From positions 496,001 through 560,000 of the forward strand of contig NZ_JAUSST010000005.1 of assembly GCF_030812415.1 (NCBI RefSeq): a DNA stretch of 64,000 bases, written 5' to 3'. The DNA is from Paenibacillus harenae. Its GTDB lineage: Bacteria; Bacillota; Bacilli; Paenibacillales; Paenibacillaceae. Positions 1-9,319 of this stretch are shown piece by piece (within the stretch, counting starts at the first letter, position 1; every line of letters begins with the position of its first letter). The notes under the pieces were generated by a model that saw only the letters and a list, made by a program, of their open reading frames with translations, was not told the origin of the DNA and did no database searches. A program made the translations under genes and the position numbers.

Positions 1-456
1 TCGGGAGCGAATCTTCGCTGCACCGGCGTCGATTGGGATTTGCGCAAGGCGGAGCCTTACAGCTTGTACGATCGCTTCGAATTCGACGTGCCGCTCGGCA
101 CGAGAGGCGATTGCTACGATCGATATCGCATCCGGCTGGAGGAAATTAAACAAAGCCTTCGCATCTTGAAGCAAGCGGTGGAGCAATTTCCGCAAGGCGG
201 CGAGACGATGGGCAAAGTGCCGCGCGCCATAAGGCCGCCAGCCGGCGAAGTGTATGTGCGCATCGAATCGCCCCGCGGCGAGATCGGCTGCCATATCGTC
301 TCCAAGGGCAAGGCCGAGCCATACCGGCTTAAGTTCCGCCGTCCTTCCTTCGTCAATCTGCAATTGCTGCCCAAGCTGCTTGTCGGGGAGACGATGACCA
401 ATCTCATCACGATACTGGGCGGCGTCGACATTGTCGTCGGGGAGGTCGATTGCTAA
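1..456 (+). CDS. nuoD: NADH-quinone oxidoreductase subunit D, C-terminal part
   Basis: The frame is open from base 1, so the gene begins before the window. The last 151 residues are present and end at a TAA overlapping the nuoH start. The translation has the conserved NuoD tail: a WDLRKAEPYSLYDRF segment, then DVPLGTRGDCYDRY, and near the end a region with GEIGCHIVSKG and YRLKFRRPSFVNLQ. NuoD is the 49 kDa-type hydrophilic subunit of complex I and helps form the quinone site with NuoB. It is followed at once by nuoH, which places it in the operon and shows that nuoE, F and G are not between them here. Confidence 0.97.
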   Translation, partial: SGANLRCTGVDWDLRKAEPYSLYDRFEFDVPLGTRGDCYDRYRIRLEEIKQSLRILKQAVEQFPQGGETMGKVPRAIRPPAGEVYVRIESPRGEIGCHIVSKGKAEPYRLKFRRPSFVNLQLLPKLLVGETMTNLITILGGVDIVVGEVDC

Positions 457-1472
457 TGGGAGCATGGCTAAGCGAGCCGCTTACTTGGGGCAATGCCCTC
501 GTAATGTTCCTATGGGGTGTCGTATTCTTAGGAATCGTACTTGGCTTCGTAACGTATGCGATCTACTTCGAGCGTAAAGTCATCGGGTGGATGCAGCTTC
601 GCATCGGGCCGAATCGGGTCGGTCCGTTCGGCTTGTTCCAGACGGTAGCCGACATTTTGAAGCTTCTCGTTAAGGAGGACACGATTCCCCGCAAGGCTGA
701 CCGGTTTCTATTCATTCTTGCGCCTGCGCTTGCTTATGTGCCGGCCTTCTCCGTGCTTGTAGTGCTTCCTTATACGCAAAATTTATATTTTGCCGATCTG
801 AACGTCGGCTTGCTCTATTACGTGGCATTGTCGGGCATATCGACGCTTGCCATCGTCATTGGCGGCTGGGCCTCCAATAACAAGTATGCCTTGCTGGGAG
901 GCATGCGTTCCGCCGCGCAGATGATCAGCTACGAGGTGCCGCTTGTCATTTCGGTCGTCGGCGTCATCCTGCTGAGCGGCAGCCTCAACCTGCGGGATAT
1001 TGTAGAAGCCCAGGCTGGCGGCTGGTTCTGGAACTGGAATTTCCTGCCGCAGATCATCGGCTTCGTCGTCTTCATCATCGCGGCCGTCTCCGAGCTGAAC
1101 CGGACGCCCTTCGACTTGCCGGAGGCCGAATCCGAGCTGGTAGCCGGCTATCATGTCGAATACAGCGGCTTCCGCTTCGCTTTCTTCATGCTTTCGGAGT
1201 ATGTATACGTGTATGCCATTGCGGCGCTTACGACGGTGTTGTTCCTCGGAGGATGGCATGCGCCTGCGCCGTTCCTCGATTTTGTGCCGGGCATCCTCTG
1301 GTTTTTGCTCAAGTTCGCCTGTATCGTTTTTTTCCTGTTCTGGATTCGGGCGACGTTCCCGAGGATCCGCGTCGATCAACTGATGGGACTCGGCTGGAAG
1401 GTGCTGCTGCCGGTATCGCTGCTTAACGTTTTTTTGACCGCTGTATACCTGGAGCTGTTCATCAAAAATTAA
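456..1472 (+). CDS. nuoH: NADH-quinone oxidoreductase subunit H (membrane)
   Basis: NuoH (ND1-like) links the quinone-binding peripheral arm to the proton-pumping membrane arm. The 338-residue product is very hydrophobic with about eight membrane spans. It carries the family blocks YFERKVIGWMQLRIGPNRVG, the acidic loop AAVSELNRTPFDLPEAESEL and a late FFLFWIRATFPRIRVDQLM. I chose the ATG at 456 because the GGGGAGG at 439-445 is 10 bases upstream of it. A TTG at 450 would leave only 4. The start overlaps the nuoD stop (TAATG), suggesting coupled translation. Confidence 0.97.
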   Translation: MGAWLSEPLTWGNALVMFLWGVVFLGIVLGFVTYAIYFERKVIGWMQLRIGPNRVGPFGLFQTVADILKLLVKEDTIPRKADRFLFILAPALAYVPAFSVLVVLPYTQNLYFADLNVGLLYYVALSGISTLAIVIGGWASNNKYALLGGMRSAAQMISYEVPLVISVVGVILLSGSLNLRDIVEAQAGGWFWNWNFLPQIIGFVVFIIAAVSELNRTPFDLPEAESELVAGYHVEYSGFRFAFFMLSEYVYVYAIAALTTVLFLGGWHAPAPFLDFVPGILWFLLKFACIVFFLFWIRATFPRIRVDQLMGLGWKVLLPVSLLNVFLTAVYLELFIKN

Positions 1473-1487
1473 GAGGGGGAATAGGCA

Positions 1488-1937
1488 ATGAACGGAATGC
1501 TGAAGGGCCTTGGCGTTACGCTTAAATCAATGACAGCCCCAAAAGTAACGACTTCCTATCCCGACGTACCGATTAACATGCCCGATCGCTTTCGCGGCAT
1601 CCAGCATTTCATCCCGGACTTGTGCATCGTATGCAACCAATGCGCTCGCATTTGTCCAACGGATTGCATCACGCTTACGGGCAAGCCGAATCCCGATCCG
1701 GAGAAGAAGGGCAAAGTGATCGATACGTTCGACTTGAATTTCGAAATATGCATTTTGTGCGACTTGTGCACGGAGGTATGTCCGACCGAAGCGATTGTGA
1801 TGACCAATCACTTCGAGCTGTCGGCTTTCAGCCGCGACGATCTGTTCAAGGACGTGCAGTGGCTGACCGATAACAATACGCTCGTTCGCGAAGATAACAA
1901 CAATATCGGAGCGCCGGCCAAAGGGGGCGCCAAGTAA
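1488..1937 (+). CDS. nuoI: NADH-quinone oxidoreductase subunit I (2x[4Fe-4S])
   Basis: This 149-residue iron-sulfur subunit of the peripheral arm carries clusters N6a and N6b, which pass electrons toward NuoB. Two ferredoxin motifs are visible: CIVCNQCARICP followed by DC, and CILCDLCTEVCP. The C-terminal tail is short and polar. A GAGGGGG ribosome site lies just before the ATG. The gene sits between nuoH and nuoJ with short gaps and is part of the same transcript. Confidence 0.97.
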   Translation: MNGMLKGLGVTLKSMTAPKVTTSYPDVPINMPDRFRGIQHFIPDLCIVCNQCARICPTDCITLTGKPNPDPEKKGKVIDTFDLNFEICILCDLCTEVCPTEAIVMTNHFELSAFSRDDLFKDVQWLTDNNTLVREDNNNIGAPAKGGAK

Positions 1938-2453
1938 TTGTTTACAATTGATTTTACTGGAGAGTACGCCGCTTTCTTTCTATTCTCCGCGATTATGATT
2001 TGCGGCGCCGTGCTAATGATCATGCTGGAGAAGGTCGTCCATATGGTCGTCTCGATGGCAGCGGTCTTCCTCGGACTTGCAGGCATGTTCGTACTGCTGG
2101 AGGCGGAGTTCGTCGCATTCGTGCAGGTGCTGATCTATGCGGGAGCGATCTCGATACTGATGATCTTCGGCATTATGATGACGAAGCACCAGCAGGCGGA
2201 GCAAGCGCCGGTAAAGCCGCTCAAGGAGACGCTTGCGATTATCGGCTCGCTGAGTCTGTTCGGACTGTTGTTCTATGCGATCCGCCGGACGACCTTCCCC
2301 GAGCCGCTGCCCTTTCAACCGGGCGAAGACAATACGATGGCTATCGGCATGACGCTGTATACGGGCTATATGATTCCGTTCGAGCTGCTCTCGGTGCTGC
2401 TGACGGTAGCCTTCATCGGCGCGATCGTGATGGCCAAGAAGGAGGCGGATTAA
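1938..2453 (+). CDS. nuoJ: NADH-quinone oxidoreductase subunit J
   Basis: NuoJ (ND6-like) is a small membrane subunit of complex I with five expected helices; 171 residues is normal. The protein contains the typical conserved stretch EAEFVAFVQVLIYAGAISIL, which carries the pi-bulge helix of the family. The start is a TTG immediately after the nuoI stop codon, so translation is probably coupled. Another reading frame over the same bases (2000-2476) is a shadow. Confidence 0.95.
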   Translation: MFTIDFTGEYAAFFLFSAIMICGAVLMIMLEKVVHMVVSMAAVFLGLAGMFVLLEAEFVAFVQVLIYAGAISILMIFGIMMTKHQQAEQAPVKPLKETLAIIGSLSLFGLLFYAIRRTTFPEPLPFQPGEDNTMAIGMTLYTGYMIPFELLSVLLTVAFIGAIVMAKKEAD

Positions 2454-2457
2454 TACG

Positions 2458-2760
2458 ATGCTTCCCTCCTATTTGACGATGGCTGCCATCTTGTTCTGCA
2501 TCGGGCTGTACGGGGCTTTGGTGAAGCGGAACGCGGTCATCGTTTTGCTGTCGATCGAGCTGATGCTGAATGCGGTCAATCTGAACTTGGTCGCCTTCTC
2601 GAAATACGGCGTCGTTCCGGCGCTTACCGGACAGATCTTCTCCTTGTTTACGATTACGGTGGCGGCTGCGGAGGCGGCTGTAGGCGTCGCGATCCTGATC
2701 GCGTTGTTCCGCTCGCGGGGAACGGTGCAAGTGGATGAATACGACGAAATGAAGAGGTGA
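2458..2760 (+). CDS. nuoK: NADH-quinone oxidoreductase subunit K
   Basis: NuoK (ND4L-like) is a 100-residue protein with three membrane helices. It has the two family acidic residues in context: LLSIELMLNAVNLNLVAFS and TVAAAEAAVGVAI. These glutamates belong to the proton path near NuoJ and NuoN. The gene lies 4 bases after nuoJ and 9 before nuoL. Confidence 0.97.
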   Translation: MLPSYLTMAAILFCIGLYGALVKRNAVIVLLSIELMLNAVNLNLVAFSKYGVVPALTGQIFSLFTITVAAAEAAVGVAILIALFRSRGTVQVDEYDEMKR

Positions 2761-2769
2761 CGTAAGCAA

Positions 2770-4644
2770 ATGGAAATATATACGAAGGCGGCTTGGATCA
2801 TTCCGCTGCTTCCACTGGCAGCGTTCCTCCTTCTGACGGCGCTTGGCAGAAGCTACCGGCGAGCGGGAGTCTTGATCGGAACTGCGGGCGCGCTGGCAGC
2901 GTTTCTGCTGTCGCTGCTCGTGCTTATCGGCAGGCTCGGCGAAACGGCAGTCGATTACAGCAAAGCGTTCGATTGGATTACGATCGGCGATTATACGCTT
3001 CGCATCGGCTTCGAGGTTACGAATCTGACTTCCATGATGCTGGTCGTCGTGACGCTCGTGAGCCTTCTGGTCAACATCTACTCGGCAGGTTATATGAAGA
3101 GCGATGAGCGGATCACTGTTTTTTATGGATATGTATCGTTGTTTACGTTCTCGATGCTCGGACTTGTTCTATCGGATAATCTCTTATCGCTCTATATATT
3201 CTGGGAGCTCGTTGGCGTGTGCTCGTTCTTGCTGGTCGGCTTCTGGTATGCGAGGCCTGCAGCGAAGGCGGCTGCCAAGAAGGCGTTCATCGTGACGCGG
3301 ATCGGCGATGCCGGGCTGTTAGTCGCCATTCTGCTGCTCTTCTGGTACATGCCGGATCATCGTTTGGAGTTTACGATGATCCAAAGCGTCTTCGATGGAC
3401 CGTCAGGCGCGATAACGACCGAGTTATCTACGTTGATTGCTTTGCTCATTTTCTTGGGGGCGGTTGGCAAGTCGGGCCAATTCCCGCTCCATGTCTGGCT
3501 GCCCGACGCGATGGAAGGCCCGACGCCGATTAGCGCCTTGATCCATGCGGCGACAATGGTGGCGGCCGGCGTATTTCTCATTGCCAGAACGTATGATATC
3601 TTTCTCGATTCGGCGGCAGCGATGCAAACCGTCGCCTATATCGGAGGCTTCACGGCTATCTTCGCCGCGACGATCGCGCTTGCGCAGAACGATATTAAGC
3701 GCATATTGGCTTATTCAACGGTAAGTCAGCTTGGGTATATGATGATGGCGCTGGGCTTAGGCTCGCTCACCGGCGGCATCTTCCATCTGTTCACGCACGC
3801 TTTCTTCAAAGCGCTGCTGTTCCTTGGAGCGGGCAGCATTATCCATGCGGTACATACGCAGAACATTCAAGAAATGGGCGGTCTAGGCTCGAAGATGCGC
3901 GTAACCGCCTGGACGTTCGGCATCGGGGCGCTGGCTCTCTCCGGCATTCCGCCGTTATCCGGCTTCTGGTCGAAGGATCTTATATTGTCGGTCGCCTTGC
4001 AGGAGAATAAGCTGCTCTTCATCGTAGGTGTAGCGGCGGCGTTCTGTACGGCGCTATATATGGCGAGACTGTTCTTCCTCGTATTCATGGGCAAACCTCG
4101 ATCTTCATTGGGCGGAGCGCATGAATCGCCATCCGTCATGACGATTCCGCTTATGGTGCTCGCAGCGCTTGCCGTCGTTGCCGGATTCGTGGAGACGCCG
4201 TGGAACGGGGCGCTTGGTTCATGGCTAAGCGGCGGCATTGCCGAGGAAGCGCATAGCAGCGGCATTGCGATTATCGCCTCTATCGCCGTTGGCGTATTGG
4301 GGATTTACTTGGGATGGTTGATCTACGTGAAGGGAAGCGTAAGCCGCAGTATCGTTTCTGACAAAGCGCCATGGCTCGTGATGCTGCTCGAACGCAAGTA
4401 TTTTATCGATGAGTGTTACGAGCGGATCCTTGTAAAGCCGCTTAAGGGGCTGGGTACGCTGCTTATGGCGCTGGATAGCTATGTGATCGGCGGTGCGGTG
4501 CGCCTCGTGTCAGCGGCTGCCGATTCGGCAGGCAAAGCGGCAGTGCGGCTGCAGAACGGCCAAGTACAGACGTATGGCATTGCGGCTCTCTTAGGGCTTG
4601 TCGTCATTGTGCTCGCTATCGTCGGAAGGAGGTTCTGGTCATGA
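2770..4644 (+). CDS. nuoL: NADH-quinone oxidoreductase subunit L (antiporter-like)
   Basis: NuoL (ND5-like) is the distal proton-pumping subunit with a long lateral helix. At 624 residues it has normal length. The conserved core contains SDNLLSLYIFWELVGVCSFL, HVWLPDAMEGPTPISALIHA, then DIKRILAYSTVSQLGYMMMA and HAFFKALLFLGAGSIIHA. About 16 membrane segments can be traced. The 3' end overlaps nuoM by four bases (ATGA). Confidence 0.97.
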   Translation: MEIYTKAAWIIPLLPLAAFLLLTALGRSYRRAGVLIGTAGALAAFLLSLLVLIGRLGETAVDYSKAFDWITIGDYTLRIGFEVTNLTSMMLVVVTLVSLLVNIYSAGYMKSDERITVFYGYVSLFTFSMLGLVLSDNLLSLYIFWELVGVCSFLLVGFWYARPAAKAAAKKAFIVTRIGDAGLLVAILLLFWYMPDHRLEFTMIQSVFDGPSGAITTELSTLIALLIFLGAVGKSGQFPLHVWLPDAMEGPTPISALIHAATMVAAGVFLIARTYDIFLDSAAAMQTVAYIGGFTAIFAATIALAQNDIKRILAYSTVSQLGYMMMALGLGSLTGGIFHLFTHAFFKALLFLGAGSIIHAVHTQNIQEMGGLGSKMRVTAWTFGIGALALSGIPPLSGFWSKDLILSVALQENKLLFIVGVAAAFCTALYMARLFFLVFMGKPRSSLGGAHESPSVMTIPLMVLAALAVVAGFVETPWNGALGSWLSGGIAEEAHSSGIAIIASIAVGVLGIYLGWLIYVKGSVSRSIVSDKAPWLVMLLERKYFIDECYERILVKPLKGLGTLLMALDSYVIGGAVRLVSAAADSAGKAAVRLQNGQVQTYGIAALLGLVVIVLAIVGRRFWS

Positions 4645-6275
4645 GCATCCTGCCCGACATACCGATCCTCTCTTTTATATTGTTGTCACCGCTGCTAGGG
4701 CTGCTCGTCATCCTGTTCCTGCCCAAGCATAGCGGGAATTTACTGAAGACGGCGGCTGTCATCGCAACGCTCATCCCGCTTGCCCTGTCGTTGTGGCTTT
4801 ATGCCGATTACGACAAGCAGCAGAGCGGTGCCGTCTACGAGGAGCAGCTTGACTGGGTTGAAGTGCCTCTCAACAAGGAGCTTCATTCGGACGTTAGCGC
4901 CTTTACGTTCAAACTTCAGTATGAGCTCGGGGTAGACGGTCTTTCTTTACCGCTTCTTTTGCTAACAGGTCTCGTTACGGCAATGGCTGCGCTGGGAGCC
5001 TTCCACGTGAAAAAACGATGGAAAGCGTTCTTCGTCTGGTTTCTGCTGCTGGAGTTCGCGATGCTTGGCGTATTTCTCGCCCGCGATGTGTTCCTGTTCT
5101 TCGTATTCTTCGAGCTGACGCTGGTTGCGATGTATTTCCTAATCGGCATCTGGGGTTTTTACAACCGGGAGCGGGCAGCGAACCAGTTCTTGATCTACAA
5201 CGGTCTCGGCTCGGCGATTATGTTAATCGCCTTCGTCATCCTCGTGAATACGGCCGGCTTCCGCGTCGAACAAATCGGAGAGCAGGTCCAGTACGTCTAT
5301 AGCGGGAGCTATGCGGATATCATTCGCAACATGACCGATGCGGGGGCAATGGTCAATCAACCTGCCGTTAACGAGATGGGGGCGCTGAATCCTTTTGTCA
5401 TGTCGGATACGATGCACCGGACGTTATTCATTATGTTGCTCGTTGCCTTCGGCATTAAGCTTCCGATCTTCCCGTTCCATACTTGGATGCTGAAGGTGCA
5501 TGCGGAAGCGCCGCCGGCAGTCGTGATGATCCACTCGGGCATACTGCTTAAGATGGGCGCCTACGGCTTGCTCCGCTTCGGCTTGCTTTTATTCCCCGAA
5601 CAGGCGAAATCATGGGCGGCCGTTCTCGCCGTGCTTGGCGTCATTAATATCTTATACGGAGCCGTGCTCGCCTTCAGACAAATGGAGCTAAGGCTCGTAC
5701 TCGCGTATTCCTCGATGAGCCATATGGGCATCGTATTGCTCGGCTTGGCGGCGTTTAACGAAATCGGGCTGCAGGGCGCTATATTCCAGCTTGTATCGCA
5801 TGGACTTATATCGGCATTGTTGTTTCTGATCGTAGGAAGCTTGTACGAACGAACGGGGACGACGGAGCTAACGGAGCTGGGAGGACTGGCGCGTTCGCTT
5901 CCTTTCACGAGCGGGGCGTTGCTGGCTGCGGGACTGGCATCGCTTGGATTGCCCGGGTTATCGGGCTTCGTGGGCGAGCTGCTGGCGCTGCTTGGGCTGT
6001 TCGAGTCGATGAGATGGCTCGCCGCTATTGCGGTTCTCGGCGTTATTTTGACGGCGGTTTACGTACTAAGAAGCGTTCTGAAAATAACGTTCGGTCCGCT
6101 GCCGGACAAATACGCCGCGCTCAAGGATGCCCGTCTGATCGAAGCCGTACCGATGATCGTTTTGCTTGCTTTCATCGTGCTGCTAGGCTGCTACCCGTCC
6201 CTATTGACCGATACGGTGCAATACAGCATCGGCGACGTATTCGCGCAATTACTTGCTACAAGGGCGGGGGGATAG
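4641..6275 (+). CDS. nuoM: NADH-quinone oxidoreductase subunit M (antiporter-like)
   Basis: NuoM (ND4-like) is one of three homologous proton-pumping subunits. The 544-residue protein shows FFVFFELTLVAMYFLIGIWG, PFHTWMLKVHAEAPPAVVMI and ILLKMGAYGLLRFG, all family hallmarks, followed by the RLVLAYSSMSHMGIVLLG helix. It starts inside the nuoL stop (ATGA overlap) and ends three bases before nuoN, so L, M and N are tightly co-translated. Confidence 0.97.
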   Translation: MSILPDIPILSFILLSPLLGLLVILFLPKHSGNLLKTAAVIATLIPLALSLWLYADYDKQQSGAVYEEQLDWVEVPLNKELHSDVSAFTFKLQYELGVDGLSLPLLLLTGLVTAMAALGAFHVKKRWKAFFVWFLLLEFAMLGVFLARDVFLFFVFFELTLVAMYFLIGIWGFYNRERAANQFLIYNGLGSAIMLIAFVILVNTAGFRVEQIGEQVQYVYSGSYADIIRNMTDAGAMVNQPAVNEMGALNPFVMSDTMHRTLFIMLLVAFGIKLPIFPFHTWMLKVHAEAPPAVVMIHSGILLKMGAYGLLRFGLLLFPEQAKSWAAVLAVLGVINILYGAVLAFRQMELRLVLAYSSMSHMGIVLLGLAAFNEIGLQGAIFQLVSHGLISALLFLIVGSLYERTGTTELTELGGLARSLPFTSGALLAAGLASLGLPGLSGFVGELLALLGLFESMRWLAAIAVLGVILTAVYVLRSVLKITFGPLPDKYAALKDARLIEAVPMIVLLAFIVLLGCYPSLLTDTVQYSIGDVFAQLLATRAGG

Positions 6276-6278
6276 ACG

Positions 6279-7835
6279 ATGCATGAAGCTGATTCTTTTG
6301 TGCCGCTGACTTGGGCGGATATGCTCCATCTTGCCCCTGAGTTGTCGTTATCCGCATTGTTCATTATGATCGTCCTGCTGGATCTCGTTCTTCCGAAGCG
6401 CGTGAATCGGATCTGGATCGGAGGCTGGCTAACGTTAGGCTCCCTGCTTATATCGCTCGGCTTTGTTATCTGGCAGTTGCTGGATCGCAATAGCGGAGGG
6501 AACGCAGCGGCGGAGACGATCCAGCTGCTTGCGAACAGCTATCGAATAGACGACTTCGGCAGTTTGCTCAAGATTGTATTTTTGGCGGGCGCATCTCTTA
6601 TCGTGCTGCTGGCGATCGGCTCGACCAAAGACGATGACGCGATTACGGATCGGGCGGAATATTTCTACCTGCTGCTGCCTGCGGTCGTAGGCGCGATGGC
6701 AATGGCTTCCTCCGGCAATCTTATTTCTCTTTATATCGGGCTCGAGCTGTTAAGCATTACGAGTTATATATTGGTCGGCATGCGGAAGAAATCGTCGAAG
6801 TCGGCGGAGGCCGCTTTCAAGTATCTCGTAACGGGAGGCATCTCGTCTGCTTTTATCCTTTTCGGAATGTCTTATTTGTACGGCGTAACGGGGTCGGTCG
6901 ATCTTGGAGGGATCGGAGCAGCGATCCCGGGGGCAATTGCCGATTTCAAGGCGCTGCTGTATGTAGGCTTCTTCTTCATCCTTGCGGGCTTCGGGCTGAA
7001 AATAGCGACAGCTCCGTTCCACGCATGGGCGCCGGACGTCTATCAAGGCGCGCCGACGCCTGTCGCGGCGTTCTTGGCCGTCGTCTCCAAAGGGGCGGCA
7101 TTAGCCGCAGTCTTCCGGATCATGTACAATACGGCGTTCTTCGCCGCTACGGACCTCGATGCGTATATATCGAAGGATGTATTCTTCGCGATGCTTGTAC
7201 TGGCTGCGGCCGGAATGCTTACAGGTACGACGGCCGCGCTTCGTCAAAAGCAGGTGAAGCGATTGCTCGCCTTGTCCGGCGTTGCCAATGCGGGATATTT
7301 GCTCGTGCCGATCGGCCTCTCGATTACGGTTGTACATAGCAGCAACTTCGCCGAGTTTATTTATTACTTGATCGCTTATCTGTTCATGACGGTTGGCGCG
7401 TTCGCCGTATTAACGGCAGTGAACCGTACGGCAGGCGAAGGAGAGATGAAGGATTTTGCGGGAATGTACTACCGGGCGCCATGGACGGCGGCAGCGATGG
7501 TGGTGCTCTTGCTGTCGCTGGCGGGTCTACCTATCTCTGGCGGATTCTTCGGTAAGCTGTTCATCTTAATCGGAGCAGCTAACGCGAAAGCGTATTGGCT
7601 GGTAGCGATCATGGTAGCGAGCAGCGTCATCTCCTACTACTTCTACTTCGGCTTCATCCGGCAAATGTTCATGCGCAGCGGGGGCGAGGAAGAAGAGATT
7701 CGGGTGCCCGCGGCAACCGGGATTGCGATCTGGGTGTGCGTGGCGGCAACCCTTGCGTTAGGCTTGTTTCCAGGGATAGTCATGGAATGGATCGATGGCG
7801 CGTTCTCGTTGCAGGTTGATTTGTTGGTTAAATAG
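6279..7835 (+). CDS. nuoN: NADH-quinone oxidoreductase subunit N (antiporter-like)
   Basis: NuoN (ND2-like) is the third antiporter-type subunit; 518 residues is a normal length. Conserved pieces include SLYIGLELLSITSYILVGM, APFHAWAPDVYQGAPTPVAA and KQVKRLLALSGVANAGYLLV. It is the last gene of the operon: a strong hairpin follows 15 bases after the stop, and the next gene is on the other strand. Confidence 0.97.
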   Translation: MHEADSFVPLTWADMLHLAPELSLSALFIMIVLLDLVLPKRVNRIWIGGWLTLGSLLISLGFVIWQLLDRNSGGNAAAETIQLLANSYRIDDFGSLLKIVFLAGASLIVLLAIGSTKDDDAITDRAEYFYLLLPAVVGAMAMASSGNLISLYIGLELLSITSYILVGMRKKSSKSAEAAFKYLVTGGISSAFILFGMSYLYGVTGSVDLGGIGAAIPGAIADFKALLYVGFFFILAGFGLKIATAPFHAWAPDVYQGAPTPVAAFLAVVSKGAALAAVFRIMYNTAFFAATDLDAYISKDVFFAMLVLAAAGMLTGTTAALRQKQVKRLLALSGVANAGYLLVPIGLSITVVHSSNFAEFIYYLIAYLFMTVGAFAVLTAVNRTAGEGEMKDFAGMYYRAPWTAAAMVVLLLSLAGLPISGGFFGKLFILIGAANAKAYWLVAIMVASSVISYYFYFGFIRQMFMRSGGEEEEIRVPAATGIAIWVCVAATLALGLFPGIVMEWIDGAFSLQVDLLVK

Positions 7836-7850
7836 TAGAACGCAAAAAGA

Positions 7851-7890
7851 CAGAGGCTGCCTCCGGTTCGAAACCGGAATGCAGCCTCTG
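7851..7890. terminator. Terminator, probably bidirectional, between nuoN and the acyltransferase gene
   Basis: A perfect 10-base stem CAGAGGCTGC/GCAGCCTCTG surrounds an inner stem CCGGTTCGAAACCGG. An A-run precedes it (a U-run when read from the minus strand), and a short T-containing stretch follows. It sits between two convergent genes. Confidence 0.8.
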
Positions 7891-7921
7891 CCATATTTCA
7901 AAAGTTCGACTGATTAGTCAC

Positions 7922-9109
7922 CTATACAGCTCTGCTGATGGGCACGTTTTTGCTATTTTTCTTCCGTCTGCCCTCAATCGCGTTCGCAATAGACCTTCCC
8001 AGCTTGTTGCTCGGCAGTTCCACGTATTTATAGGTGAAGTGAGCGACTGGAAGACTTGCTAGCGGTACGAGAAGGAAGGCCGCTTCTATCGGAATTATTT
8101 TGCCCAGGAAAATAGTGATGATCATCATGACCGGGATATGAACCAAATAAAGACTGAATGAAATTTGTCCAAGCCACGTAAATGGTTTCAAAGACAGGAA
8201 GCTGTTTAGGCGGTCCGAGGAAAGTACGGCCGCGAATAGCAGAAGAATGCCGGCAATGGTGATGACGTCCGTTATTCTCTGATCTTTCACTTGGAATAGG
8301 ACAACCATCCAGCGGCAATTAATCAATACGAGCGAGACAGCTACAAGCATAACCGTGTAGGCTATCTTCAGCTTGGGCAGCTTATTCCGATACTTCGATA
8401 GGAGAGCTCCTAAGATGAAGCAGGTGCAATAATACATACTCCATCTGACTGCTTTCACCATGATCAATAAACGGCCTTCGTCCAGCATGGCGGCCCAGCT
8501 ATCCAATGCAAAATAAATTAGAAAGTTCAAGCCGAGCGACAGGATGGCAGCGCCGATCAAATTGAATCTCCTTATTATAAGAAGGAACAAAGGTAAAATT
8601 AACGATATTCTCATTTCATGAAACAGCGTCCAAACGACTCCGTTCACATTGGTCGTATCGTGGTTTTCCATTAGAAAGTAAGCAATGATTGCTTTAAGCG
8701 TAACGGGATGATTCCACCGATTGTCGTATGAGCCGCTTAATCCTTGAATATCTTTATATTCTAAAAAAAACGTCAATAGCAACGCCGATGCCAGCATGAG
8801 AACAATGTAAGGAATGTATATGCGGCAGAAACGTCTTATCGCATACGCCCCGTACGATTGGGTTTTCCCCTCGAAAAAGGGGATCGCGAGAACGAATCCG
8901 CTCAATACGAAAAATAAAAGAACGGCTTCTCTGCCCGCCCATAAGGTGTGCAATGGCGTGATGGTGAAATATTTGAGAAAATCGTTTGCGAAACGATTGA
9001 AATTGGCTTGTTCGAAAATGGTAAAAGCGATTAAACAGTGAAAAATAACAACGATCATCGAAGCAATTCCCCGAAGCGAATCGAGCGATTTTATACGATT
9101 ATTGCTCAA
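7922..9109 (-). CDS. Membrane acyltransferase, acyltransferase-3 (OafA-like) family
   Basis: This is an integral membrane protein of about 395 residues with roughly ten hydrophobic segments. The N-terminus has the family opening SLDSLRGIASMIVVIFHC, in which R and H are conserved. LLFFVLSGFVLAIPFF and AIRRFCRIYIPYIVLML follow. Such enzymes O-acylate cell-surface glycans or small molecules; the substrate is not predictable. I prefer the TTG at 9109 because GGGAGGA lies about 8 bases upstream of it on the minus strand. The longer ATG form, starting at 9136, would read through that ribosome site. It is a single gene, convergent with the nuo operon. Confidence 0.88.
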   Translation of the reverse strand: MSNNRIKSLDSLRGIASMIVVIFHCLIAFTIFEQANFNRFANDFLKYFTITPLHTLWAGREAVLLFFVLSGFVLAIPFFEGKTQSYGAYAIRRFCRIYIPYIVLMLASALLLTFFLEYKDIQGLSGSYDNRWNHPVTLKAIIAYFLMENHDTTNVNGVVWTLFHEMRISLILPLFLLIIRRFNLIGAAILSLGLNFLIYFALDSWAAMLDEGRLLIMVKAVRWSMYYCTCFILGALLSKYRNKLPKLKIAYTVMLVAVSLVLINCRWMVVLFQVKDQRITDVITIAGILLLFAAVLSSDRLNSFLSLKPFTWLGQISFSLYLVHIPVMMIITIFLGKIIPIEAAFLLVPLASLPVAHFTYKYVELPSNKLGRSIANAIEGRRKKNSKNVPISRAV

Positions 9110-9257
9110 GTTGATTTCCTCCCATCCTCCAATCATTTGTGCGCTTTATGCAGCTAATCCATCATAACATAAGGTTAAGTGCTTGGGTATTGTAAAGAGC
9201 TAGTAGGTCTTTTGGACCGTTGTTTGCCGTCTACAAGGGAATGGACGGCTTGGAATC

Positions 9258-9286
9258 GAATATGAATACATGCAAATCCATACAGT
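9258..9286 (+). promoter_or_regulatory. Candidate sigma-E (mother-cell) promoter
   Basis: GAATATG at 9258-9264, a 14-base spacer, and CATACAGT at 9279-9286 match the Bacillus sigma-E consensus (KMATATT, 14-15 bases, CATACAHT) with one mismatch per box. It ends 33 bases before the protease ATG. The match is seen by eye; function is inferred. Confidence 0.5.
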
Positions 9287-9319
9287 TGATAACTAATATG
9301 CCAAATCGAAGCGACCATT

